Program-made: the position numbers and the translations under genes
NCBI RefSeq assembly: GCF_900491745.1
Contig: NZ_UETR01000015.1
Coordinates: 25,924-89,923 of the forward strand
Direction: 5' to 3'
Length of the DNA stretch: 64,000 bases
Source of the DNA: Amarolinea aalborgensis
GTDB lineage: Bacteria; Chloroflexota; Anaerolineae; SSC4; Amarolineaceae
Shown: positions 18,210 through 26,094 of the stretch, in pieces
How the letters are laid out: each line of letters begins with the position of its first letter
Position numbering within the stretch: the stretch's first letter is position 1
Notes under the pieces: generated by a model
What the model was told of the DNA's origin: nothing
Database searches by the model: none
Seen by the model: only the letters and a program-made list of their open reading frames with translations

Positions 18210-18344
18210 GGTCTCGTCGGCTTTTCGCCTCCCCCTTATGATAGCGGAATTTCTCTGGTGGCCCAGATTTCGACTGCCATTTCTCAGCCAGGTGGCCTTA
18301 CTTTATATTACCAAAAACAGCCGCGCGGCTGTGGCTGAGTTGGT

Positions 18345-20796
18345 GTTTCAATCCACGCTCCCCGCGAAGGGAGCGACCAGGGCATCAAGCGCACCCACGG
18401 CACGCACCGCGTTTCAATCCACGCTCCCCGCGAAGGGAGCGACCAGCGGTTCTTCTTGCCGGTCGCACCAGGCGACGTTTCAATCCACGCTCCCCGCGAA
18501 GGGAGCGACATGATGCCTTTGTCATGGCGGTGTGTGATCGCATCGTTTCAATCCACGCTCCCCGCGAAGGGAGCGACCTCCAGGCGCTTTTGTATTCTCG
18601 GGCACTTGGAAGTTTCAATCCACGCTCCCCGCGAAGGGAGCGACCTGTGTTGTTGGCACGGGTGACGGGGAGGGTGGGGTTTCAATCCACGCTCCCCGCG
18701 AAGGGAGCGACCTCCGTGGGAGTCAAACGGCGGACTCCCACGGCGGGTTTCAATCCACGCTCCCCGCGAAGGGAGCGACGGCGGCTGTCTGAGCTATCCT
18801 TGCGCAGTTGGGTGTTTCAATCCACGCTCCCCGCGAAGGGAGCGACCTGGGTGCCAGGTGTTCTTGCCAGCAAGCGTCAAGTTTCAATCCACGCTCCCCG
18901 CGAAGGGAGCGACCAGCGGTTGCGACCATCCCTGGTGAGTACATCGGTTTCAATCCACGCTCCCCGCGAAGGGAGCGACAAGCCATCCGACGCCGACGGC
19001 GATACCGTAAACTGTTTCAATCCACGCTCCCCGCGAAGGGAGCGACATGCCGGTTTCAGAGCAAAACTCGTCTACATTTGGTTTCAATCCACGCTCCCCG
19101 CGAAGGGAGCGACCCCATGGGTCGTTGTCTGCCTGCGCATTGCCCATGTTTCAATCCACGCTCCCCGCGAAGGGAGCGACCACGGTTACGGTGGGCGATT
19201 CGCCGCCGCGCGAGAGTTTCAATCCACGCTCCCCGCGAAGGGAGCGACTGGCGTCATTGCCCTGGCCGACAAGCAGGCCCAGGTTTCAATCCACGCTCCC
19301 CGCGAAGGGAGCGACCATGCTCGATGGCGGGGGCGGTCAGACTGGCGTGTTTCAATCCACGCTCCCCGCGAAGGGAGCGACGCCTGCCCCGCGGGACGTA
19401 ATGCGCTGCACATGGGTTTCAATCCACGCTCCCCGCGAAGGGAGCGACATGACGCCCGCCCAGTTGCGCCCCTGGCTCCTCGTTTCAATCCACGCTCCCC
19501 GCGAAGGGAGCGACGCGTTCATCGTAGTCGCCTGGATGGTCACAAACACGTTTCAATCCACGCTCCCCGCGAAGGGAGCGACCGCCGAGACTCTGGCTGC
19601 GGCGCTGGCGGCGATTGGTTTCAATCCACGCTCCCCGCGAAGGGAGCGACGTGTAGTGTACAGGCGCCGGATTTGTGTATAGGCGTTTCAATCCACGCTC
19701 CCCGCGAAGGGAGCGACTTCTGGAAGGTCACGCCCTCCGCCGCCTCGATGCCGTTTCAATCCACGCTCCCCGCGAAGGGAGCGACGTGTGACGTTGCCCG
19801 TGGGGACGCTAGAGGCGTGGTTTCAATCCACGCTCCCCGCGAAGGGAGCGACTTGCCAGCGGTGCGAGCAATCACGGCAAATGTGCTGTTTCAATCCACG
19901 CTCCCCGCGAAGGGAGCGACGACTATCGGCGCCCACGACCTCGATGCAATCTGGTTTCAATCCACGCTCCCCGCGAAGGGAGCGACGTGCCCGCCTGGAC
20001 AAAGACATATTTGCCAGGTATGTTTCAATCCACGCTCCCCGCGAAGGGAGCGACCAGCACCGCACTGACGTTCGCCCAGTTCAACGGAGGTTTCAATCCA
20101 CGCTCCCCGCGAAGGGAGCGACTTTCCAACACAGACCCAGCGGCATGACGATCATCGTTTCAATCCACGCTCCCCGCGAAGGGAGCGACTGGCGCGCGAC
20201 ATACTCGTTGTCCAGGTGGTGTGCGTTTCAATCCACGCTCCCCGCGAAGGGAGCGACATCCCGGACGTGACGTAGCCGGATTTCACCTCTCGTTTCAATC
20301 CACGCTCCCCGCGAAGGGAGCGACACATGGCGGCCACGGGATAGCCGGCCGCGGCAAGGTTTCAATCCACGCTCCCCGCGAAGGGAGCGACGTTTGACCC
20401 TGGCAAACTATCCTGGTCGGAACTTGTTTCAATCCACGCTCCCCGCGAAGGGAGCGACCGACCAGGATTTTCGTTGAGGGCAACCGGGCGGTGTTTCAAT
20501 CCACGCTCCCCGCGAAGGGAGCGACCGGTATTTTCAGGAAGCAGGTATACAGGTATTGCCAGTTTCAATCCACGCTCCCCGCGAAGGGAGCGACATCAGC
20601 GAAGCCTGCACCTGGGGCAATACGGTCAGTTTCAATCCACGCTCCCCGCGAAGGGAGCGACCTTCCGCCCCTGCCGCCGTCTCTCCGTCCACCGTGTTTC
20701 AATCCACGCTCCCCGCGAAGGGAGCGACGCTGGCGTGTCCTGCGATTTAGCAATCAGCAGTGGGTTTCAATCCACGCTCCCCGCGAAGGGAGCGAC
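18345..20796 (-). CRISPR. Type I-C CRISPR array, middle part (37 intact repeats)
   Basis: These are 37 further copies of the same 33-bp repeat with ~34-bp spacers, on the same strand as the distal part. Array orientation was therefore not changed by the IS insertion. Repeats are invariant from 18345 to the copy at 20764. Notable spacers: one at 18712-18746 is itself a hairpin, and one at 18444-18476 shares its PAM-proximal sequence with a spacer at 14865-14900. Confidence 0.98.
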
Positions 20797-20829
20797 CCCA
20801 CGAGCAAGCCCAGGAAGTCCCGCTGGCGA

Positions 20830-22802
20830 GTTTCAATCCACGCTCCTCGCGCAAGGGAGCGACGGCTTTACGCCATCCTGGCTGCCGGGTTGTTAGCGCT
20901 AACCTCAGTTACATGGGTTTCAACCCACGCTCCCCTGCGGAGGGAGCGACGTATGGGCCTGTGTATGCGTACACAATCGGGTCTTGTTTCAATCCACGCT
21001 CCTTCGCGGCGGGAGCGACGCTCCAGGCGGCGGAAATCCGCACGAACGATGGAGCCACGCCATCTCGGCAAGGGAGCGACGTGGCGTTATTCCCCATATA
21101 GGTGTACAGGTGAAAGTCAACCACGCTCCCCTGGCATGTATAATAGCCGCTCAATGGCGTGCCTGGCAGGCTCTACCAGCTTCGGTACAATCCACGCCCC
21201 GCGGGGAGCGACGCACAGCCACACCACCCTGACCCCGACCAGGAAGAATCCACGCCCTCAAGGAAGGGAGCGACACACGTTGGGGGACGGTAATCCAACA
21301 ACTCGAAAGTTTCAATCCACGCCCCTTCAAGTGCGGCGGGAATAATTCCCTACCAGCGAGCAGCGAACCGCTCGCCGTAGTTTCACATCCACGCTCCCGC
21401 GCAAGGAGCGCTGACTCAGCGGGATTGTGGCGTCGGTCAGCAGGGATGTGTTTCAACTATCGCCCCCCCCGCGGGAGCGACGAATATTTTGAGATGATCG
21501 TAATCAGCTTTCAGAGTTTCAACCACGCCCCCGCGAAGGGAGCGACGTGGCGGGCCAATCTCGCCGAAATGGGTTTCAATCCACGCCCCCCGCTAAGGGA
21601 GCGACCCACGGCAGCCGATTGTGGACGTGTCTACGCAATTGTTTCAATCCATCGCCCTCGTAAAGGGAGCGACCTCCCAGGAGATAGCACACGAGGCGGC
21701 AAAGCAGGTTTCAATCCACGCCCCCGCGGCGAGCGACACAGCACCGCGACGGGCGCGGCATTCCGAGTACATGAGCCAATCCACGCTCTAAGGGGAGCGA
21801 CCGATTGACAAACGGATTCACAGGCGGCTACCAGCCAATCCACGCTCCCGCGGCGAGCGACTGCTGCGGTCAGGCGTCCTTTGGCGATCCAGTTGCGGCT
21901 TCAATCCACGCTCCCCTGCAGGAAGCGACTGATGGCCGCAAACGCTGCCATCAGTTCGGTATGTTTTAATCCACGCTCCCCGCGGGATGACCCACACCAA
22001 TCGAGGCAAGTGGACAAACCAACAGGAAGTTTCAATCCACGCTCCCCGCGGTAAGGGAGCGACCGTTGCTGTCGGTCGCCATTATTTCTGGATCGGTTTA
22101 ACCACGCTCCCCAAGTAAGGGAGCGAGCGTTACGTTTGGAGGCTGACGGTACCTCCCACAGCCAGCTTCAATCCACGCTCCCGCGAAGGGAGCGACGCTA
22201 TCCCCACGGGCAGTGACTACTGAAATTCCATTAGCGTTTCATCCACGCTCCCCGCGCAAGGGAGCGACGCTTCTGCGAGGGTGCATTCACGTCGCTCGCG
22301 CCTAGGTTTTCAATCCACGCCCCCGCGAAGGGAGCGACTGGGGAGCGGACGCACGCCGGGCAACCCGCAGGTTTCAACCAGCACGCTCCCGCGAGCGAGC
22401 GACGCTTTAACGCCGGGCGTCGATCTGGCGAATATCGTGTTTTCAATCCACGCTCCTTAAGGAGCGACTGTCAAGCAGCTGGGTCTATCTCGATCCTGAT
22501 GTTTCAATCCACGCCCCCGCGAAGGAGCGACTATTGATAGAGGCCGTGGTCGACCGATCGTAGCGTTTCAACTCACGCCCCCCCGCGAAGGAGCGACCAA
22601 CGGTGCTCCCCGTTTCTCACACCGACGCCAGTTTCAATCCACGCCCCCGCGAAGGGGAGCGACCACGCCCGGTGCATCTGGGACATCAGGCGAGTTTAAC
22701 CACGCCCCCGTAAGGAGCGACCTGGTTAATGCCATTTCTCACGTAATTGGCGAAAAGGGACGAATTTGTTTTCTAATCCACGCCCCGTGGGCAAGGAGCG
22801 AC
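20830..22802 (-). CRISPR. CRISPR array segment with corrupted repeats (about 30)
   Basis: About 30 repeats continue at the usual ~67-bp spacing, but nearly every copy differs by small insertions and deletions. Examples are CGCTCCCCGCG reduced to CGCCCCCGCG, GGGAGCGAC to GGAGCGAC, and loss of part of GTTTCAATCC. One interval (20830 to 20917) is too long. Intact repeats flank the segment on both sides. Corruption this close to the leader is not expected from normal array ageing, so I suspect a consensus error (see findings). Spacer sequences in this part should not be trusted base by base. Confidence 0.85.
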
Positions 22803-22838
22803 CTCGGCAAGGATGTGCAATGACCTGGCGCAAGGCGT

Positions 22839-23006
22839 GTTTCAATCCACGCTCCCCGCGAAGGGAGCGACCGGGTTGCTGTTGCGCTTGCAGTTCCGCG
22901 GCCGTGTTTCAATCCACGCTCCCCGCGAAGGGAGCGACTTGCGCCAGGATGTACCTGGGAACAATACACACAAGTTTCAATCCACGCTCCCCGCGAAGGG
23001 AGCGAC
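22839..23006 (-). CRISPR. CRISPR array, leader-proximal end (3 intact repeats)
   Basis: Three perfect repeats start at 22839, 22906 and 22974, with normal spacers. These are the most recently acquired units, because the leader and cas2 lie immediately to the right. The last repeat ends at 23006, 4 bp from a strong inverted repeat in the leader. Confidence 0.95.
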
Positions 23007-23176
23007 CGCAACATCTAGTATACCCTCTCCGTGGGCATACTAGATGTGCCTCACGCTGTTACAATCACCGCAAAGATCGTTGGCTGCATGCCAGATCTTC
23101 CAGGGATTTTGGCCTACCTTCAGTGCGAACCTACCGCTAGTTTTGTGTTCACTTGAGGTTCGCAGCACGAGTTTTT
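23007..23176 (-). promoter_or_regulatory. CRISPR leader
   Basis: This 170-bp gene-free stretch between the cas2 stop and the first repeat is the expected leader position for type I-C. It contains an inverted repeat TGCGAACCT / AGGTTCGCA (23124-23132 and 23156-23164), an arrangement I recognise from type I-C leaders. At its array end it has a long stem-loop (separate entry). Pre-crRNA transcription and spacer integration should start here. I could not place a convincing -35/-10 pair. Confidence 0.75.
23011..23047 (-). other. 15-bp stem-loop at the leader-repeat junction
   Basis: ACATCTAGTAT pairs perfectly with ATACTAGATGT and the stem continues through GCCC/GGGT (one wobble) to a 7-base loop. 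It lies 4 bp from the first repeat. No T-run follows on the minus strand, so it does not look like a terminator for cas2. It could be a protein-binding palindrome or an RNA structure at the start of the pre-crRNA. Confidence 0.7.
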
Positions 23177-23467
23177 TCAAAGAACCAGCGGACCCTCCAA
23201 ATCCGTGGCAGCCTTAGCACCGAAGTGCTCGACATGACCTCGCCCATTATCTTTCAAGTAGTAGAACCGCAGACTGTCTGTTTCTGGATTGATAAGCTGA
23301 CGCAGGCGATGCTGCAAGTGCTTCAACTGCGCCGCATCAAGTAAACACTCGAAAACCGAGTACTGCACCCGCTGTCCATAGTTGGTACATTGTCTTGCAA
23401 CTTTCCGAAGGCGTGTCCTGCCGGCGCTGGTCTCAGTGTTGACATCGTAGGTGATCACGACCATCAT
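23177..23467 (-). CDS. cas2: CRISPR-associated Cas2
   Basis: This 96-residue Cas2 has the first beta strand with the conserved Asp ('MVVITYDVN'), 'RLRKVARQCTNYGQRVQYSVFEC' typical of type I-C, and 'DSLRFYYL' near the C-terminus. Cas2 dimers bridge two Cas1 dimers in the spacer-integration complex. Two ATGs are adjacent (23467 and 23464). It is the last gene of the cas operon and abuts the leader. Confidence 0.95.
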   Translation of the reverse strand: MMVVITYDVNTETSAGRTRLRKVARQCTNYGQRVQYSVFECLLDAAQLKHLQHRLRQLINPETDSLRFYYLKDNGRGHVEHFGAKAATDLEGPLVL

Positions 23468-23484
23468 GGGTAAGGCCCTCCCTG

Positions 23485-24516
23485 TTAGTTCCAGAAGAAT
23501 GGCGGATACGCGTCCAGGTCACCCCGCAGATACCGGGCAAGCAGTGAAGCCTGAACGTGCGGAACGAGACCGAAGGCGACGCGTTCCTTCAGATAGGGAT
23601 GGATGATCTCATCCCGCTTGCGTTCTTGCCAGGCAGTTACGACAGATTTGCGCGTTTCGTCATCCATCAAGACGCCGCCTCCTTCCTTGCGCAGGAAGCC
23701 TTTCCCCGTAATCTGCTTCCGGTTGACCAGCGTGAGCGCCAGGCGATCGGCGAACACCGGCCGCAGCTCCTCCATCATGTCCAAGGCCAGCGATGGACGG
23801 CCTGGCCGATCGGCATGTAGGAAACCGACGTATGGATCAATGCCCACAGTCTCCAGCGCAGACGTCACTTCATTGGCCAACAAGGTGTACAGGAACGATA
23901 GCAGGGCGTTCATCGGGTCTTGTGGCGGACGGCGGGAGCGTTCTGTGAAATCAAAGTCCTCATGCTGATGAAGGATCAGTTCTCTGAATGTCTCAAAGTA
24001 GCGCTTGGCCGCATTGCCCTCGATCCCGCGCAGGGCATCCAGCCCTGTACACTGTTGGATTGACGATAGGCTCTCTTTGAGGGCGGCCGAGGTCGCCCGC
24101 AACGCCGGTACATCAACAAGAATTGCATGGTCACGCACAGCCCTTTCGATCACTTTGCGGCTGTTGGCGACCTTGCCTAGCACACATGAGGTTGCGATGG
24201 CAACGCAGGTATCTTCCTTCGCGGCAAGCTCATATTGCCGCTTGCGCAGCAGGAGATTACCTTGCACCCTGCCTGTGACGCGTGCCAGGAAACGACCATT
24301 CGGATTTAGAAACGCTAATCCCACGTGACGCTCGGCACACGCGCCCATCAACGCAGGGCTGACGCCTGGATAGTTGAAGCAGACGATGCCGTCGAGGTTG
24401 TGCAGCGGCAAGCGCATGGAGACAGCGCTCTCTTTCTTGATAACGATATTTTCACCGTCAAGGCTCAAGTAGGCTTCCGGCGTAGTCACATAGAGCACGT
24501 TCCCGATCTTCTTCAT
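23485..24516 (-). CDS. cas1: CRISPR-associated integrase Cas1 (type I-C)
   Basis: This 343-residue Cas1 has an N-terminal beta domain ('GNVLYVTTPEAYLSLDGENIVI', 'HNLDGIVCFNYPGVSPALM') and a helical catalytic domain. 'LRGIEGNAAKRYFETF' carries the catalytic Glu, 'GFLHADRPGRPSLALDMMEELRPVFADRLALTLVNR' the catalytic His and Asp. It integrates spacers at the leader end. The genes are tightly packed, with cas4 3 bp upstream and cas2 17 bp downstream. All active-site residues are present. Confidence 0.97.
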   Translation of the reverse strand: MKKIGNVLYVTTPEAYLSLDGENIVIKKESAVSMRLPLHNLDGIVCFNYPGVSPALMGACAERHVGLAFLNPNGRFLARVTGRVQGNLLLRKRQYELAAKEDTCVAIATSCVLGKVANSRKVIERAVRDHAILVDVPALRATSAALKESLSSIQQCTGLDALRGIEGNAAKRYFETFRELILHQHEDFDFTERSRRPPQDPMNALLSFLYTLLANEVTSALETVGIDPYVGFLHADRPGRPSLALDMMEELRPVFADRLALTLVNRKQITGKGFLRKEGGGVLMDDETRKSVVTAWQERKRDEIIHPYLKERVAFGLVPHVQASLLARYLRGDLDAYPPFFWN

Positions 24517-24519
24517 GGT

Positions 24520-25188
24520 TCACGCACTTTCGGTCTGCTGTCTGATGTAGGCGGATGCAGGCATGATCTTGTTTTGCAGCTGGGGCAGACAGATGTCGGC
24601 CAGAGAACACGACCCACACCCTTTGAATGGCTTGACTCGCGGGGTGTAGCCGCGGTCAAAGTAGTCGTGCATCTCCCGGGCGGCCTTCTGTACCAACTCA
24701 CGCAGGTCATTCGTGAGGGTGACAGACACGCGCCGGCGTGTCTGTCCATAGTACAAAAAGCCAACCGGGATTGCGATGGCGAGCATAGCCTCCAGGCACA
24801 TGGCCTGGGCGCAAAGCTGCGCTTCGTCGCAGTGATCTGGCTTGACCTTGCCGTGTTTGTACTCGACCGGCGCGGCGAGATAGCGCCCCTCGCGTCCGGG
24901 CAACTGCACGCCTTGTGACGCCAGGGTGAACTCGACCACGTCGCATACACCGGTCAGGCCGAGTGCAGGTGAGGACACCGGCACCGACCGGGTAATGATC
25001 ACATCCTTCCGTTTTTCAGTGAAGAATGGATCATCGGCCCGCTCATGCATGATACGACCTTCGGCGGTGAGCGCGTTTTCCTGCCATTGGCGCTCAATGT
25101 GGATCAGCGCCCACTGCCGGCGACAGAAGATGAAGTGCTGGATGCCAGAAAGAGGCAGCCACGCGTCGGCTGGGTATTCGGCGGTCAT
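24520..25188 (-). CDS. cas4: CRISPR-associated Cas4
   Basis: This 222-residue Cas4 of the type I-C form has an N-terminal Cys in 'QHFIFCRRQWALIHIE', a C-terminal cysteine cluster 'GCGSCSLADICLP' that ligates a 4Fe-4S cluster, and a RecB-like nuclease core ('GVCDVVEF', 'PVEYKHGK', with the QLCAQAMCLE motif). Cas4 trims prespacers and helps select those with a correct PAM. It overlaps the cas7 stop codon by 4 bp, so translation is coupled. Confidence 0.95.
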   Translation of the reverse strand: MTAEYPADAWLPLSGIQHFIFCRRQWALIHIERQWQENALTAEGRIMHERADDPFFTEKRKDVIITRSVPVSSPALGLTGVCDVVEFTLASQGVQLPGREGRYLAAPVEYKHGKVKPDHCDEAQLCAQAMCLEAMLAIAIPVGFLYYGQTRRRVSVTLTNDLRELVQKAAREMHDYFDRGYTPRVKPFKGCGSCSLADICLPQLQNKIMPASAYIRQQTESA

Positions 25189-26060
25189 AGCTTCTCGATC
25201 AGTTCGACCCCCTGGGGAAAATCGGCCCGGTTCACCGTGACGGTGTAATCCGAGATACTGCGCGGCGTGACGGCGCCAGGTTTGCGCTCCACGCGAACGC
25301 GTTCGAAGAGCAGATGCGATGGCGCGTTACCGAGATCGCTGTCATGCTTGAATACGAACAGCTTACGCGTCGCCATCTTGCCGCGCGCCGCCGAATGATC
25401 GTGCTCGAACATGTTGACCAGTGCTTCCCAAATCAAGCTCAGGTCTTCTTCCGAGAATCCTGTGCCCTTTGTCGGGTCATTGGCGAGTTTGGCGGAGATG
25501 TAACCTTCCACACGGTAGAGACCGTAGGGCACGATGTGCTTGCGGCCCATCGTGCGCTCTTTCTCGGCTTCTTCCTCGCGGGTAACGGTCAGGCGGGTGA
25601 CGGTCACTTCTTGCTGGACAATAGGGTCAATGCTGCGCGAGAAGTTCAGTTGGACGGGGCCGCGCACCTGACCGCAGTTGAGACCGGTGCTCATCACGGC
25701 GCCGAAGGTGCGGACATCGAAGAAATTGGCGCATAGCCAGGCGCGGGCGCGCTGCACGTCGTCAGATTTGGCTTTGAAGGTCTTGTCGTCCGTTGGCAAA
25801 TTGACGGCTTTGTAGGCCTCCACGTGATTCTGATTCAACGGAATGCCTTCCTTGACATAGATGCGATAGCCCGCCGCGTCGCCTTTGACCATCTCCACGT
25901 AGTTGCGGATCTTGCGTTTCAGGCAGACATCGGTCACGATGCCGTAGCCTGTTTCGGGGTCAATACGCGGCATGTTGCCCGCATCGGGATCGCCGTTGGG
26001 ATTGCCGTTCTCTACATCGTAGAGTAAGACGAATTCGTAGCGGTTGGAAAGGGTAGTCAT
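25185..26060 (-). CDS. cas7: Cascade backbone protein Cas7 (Csd2)
   Basis: This 291-residue Csd2-type Cas7 starts 'MTTLSNRYEFVLLYDVENGNPNGDPDAGNMPRIDP', the standard I-C N-terminus, and has 'FFDVRTFGAVMS' and 'GQVRGPVQLNFSRSIDP' in the middle. Multiple copies coat the crRNA spacer in Cascade. The frame is open further upstream, but AAGGAG precedes the ATG at 26060. It follows cas8c by 34 bp and overlaps cas4 by 4 bp. Confidence 0.96.
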   Translation of the reverse strand: MTTLSNRYEFVLLYDVENGNPNGDPDAGNMPRIDPETGYGIVTDVCLKRKIRNYVEMVKGDAAGYRIYVKEGIPLNQNHVEAYKAVNLPTDDKTFKAKSDDVQRARAWLCANFFDVRTFGAVMSTGLNCGQVRGPVQLNFSRSIDPIVQQEVTVTRLTVTREEEAEKERTMGRKHIVPYGLYRVEGYISAKLANDPTKGTGFSEEDLSLIWEALVNMFEHDHSAARGKMATRKLFVFKHDSDLGNAPSHLLFERVRVERKPGAVTPRSISDYTVTVNRADFPQGVELIEKL

Positions 26061-26094
26061 AGCTTGTTCTCCTTCGTGATTAGGGATTGGTGAT

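Larger units (their letters stand above)
15419..18320 (-). mobile_element. IS21-family insertion sequence inside the CRISPR array
   Basis: A 2.9-kb element is bounded by inverted CTGTTTTTGG ends (15419 and 18320) and encodes istA and istB in one minus-strand operon. The right end (15419-15562) has five tandem ~22-bp sites of the form TTGGCAAT..AAA..CAGGGCC; the left end (18250-18320) has degenerate versions. Multiple terminal sites are typical of IS21. It interrupts one spacer: 16 bp (15403-15418) remain on one side and 24 bp (18321-18344) on the other. No target-site duplication is visible. The element separates the distal 62 repeats from the leader. Confidence 0.93.

Noticed and set aside
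20392..20492. Adjacent spacers with complementary ATCCTGGTCG / CGACCAGGAT
   Set aside because: Only 10 bases match and flanks do not extend the match; with over 100 neighbouring pairs this is within chance.
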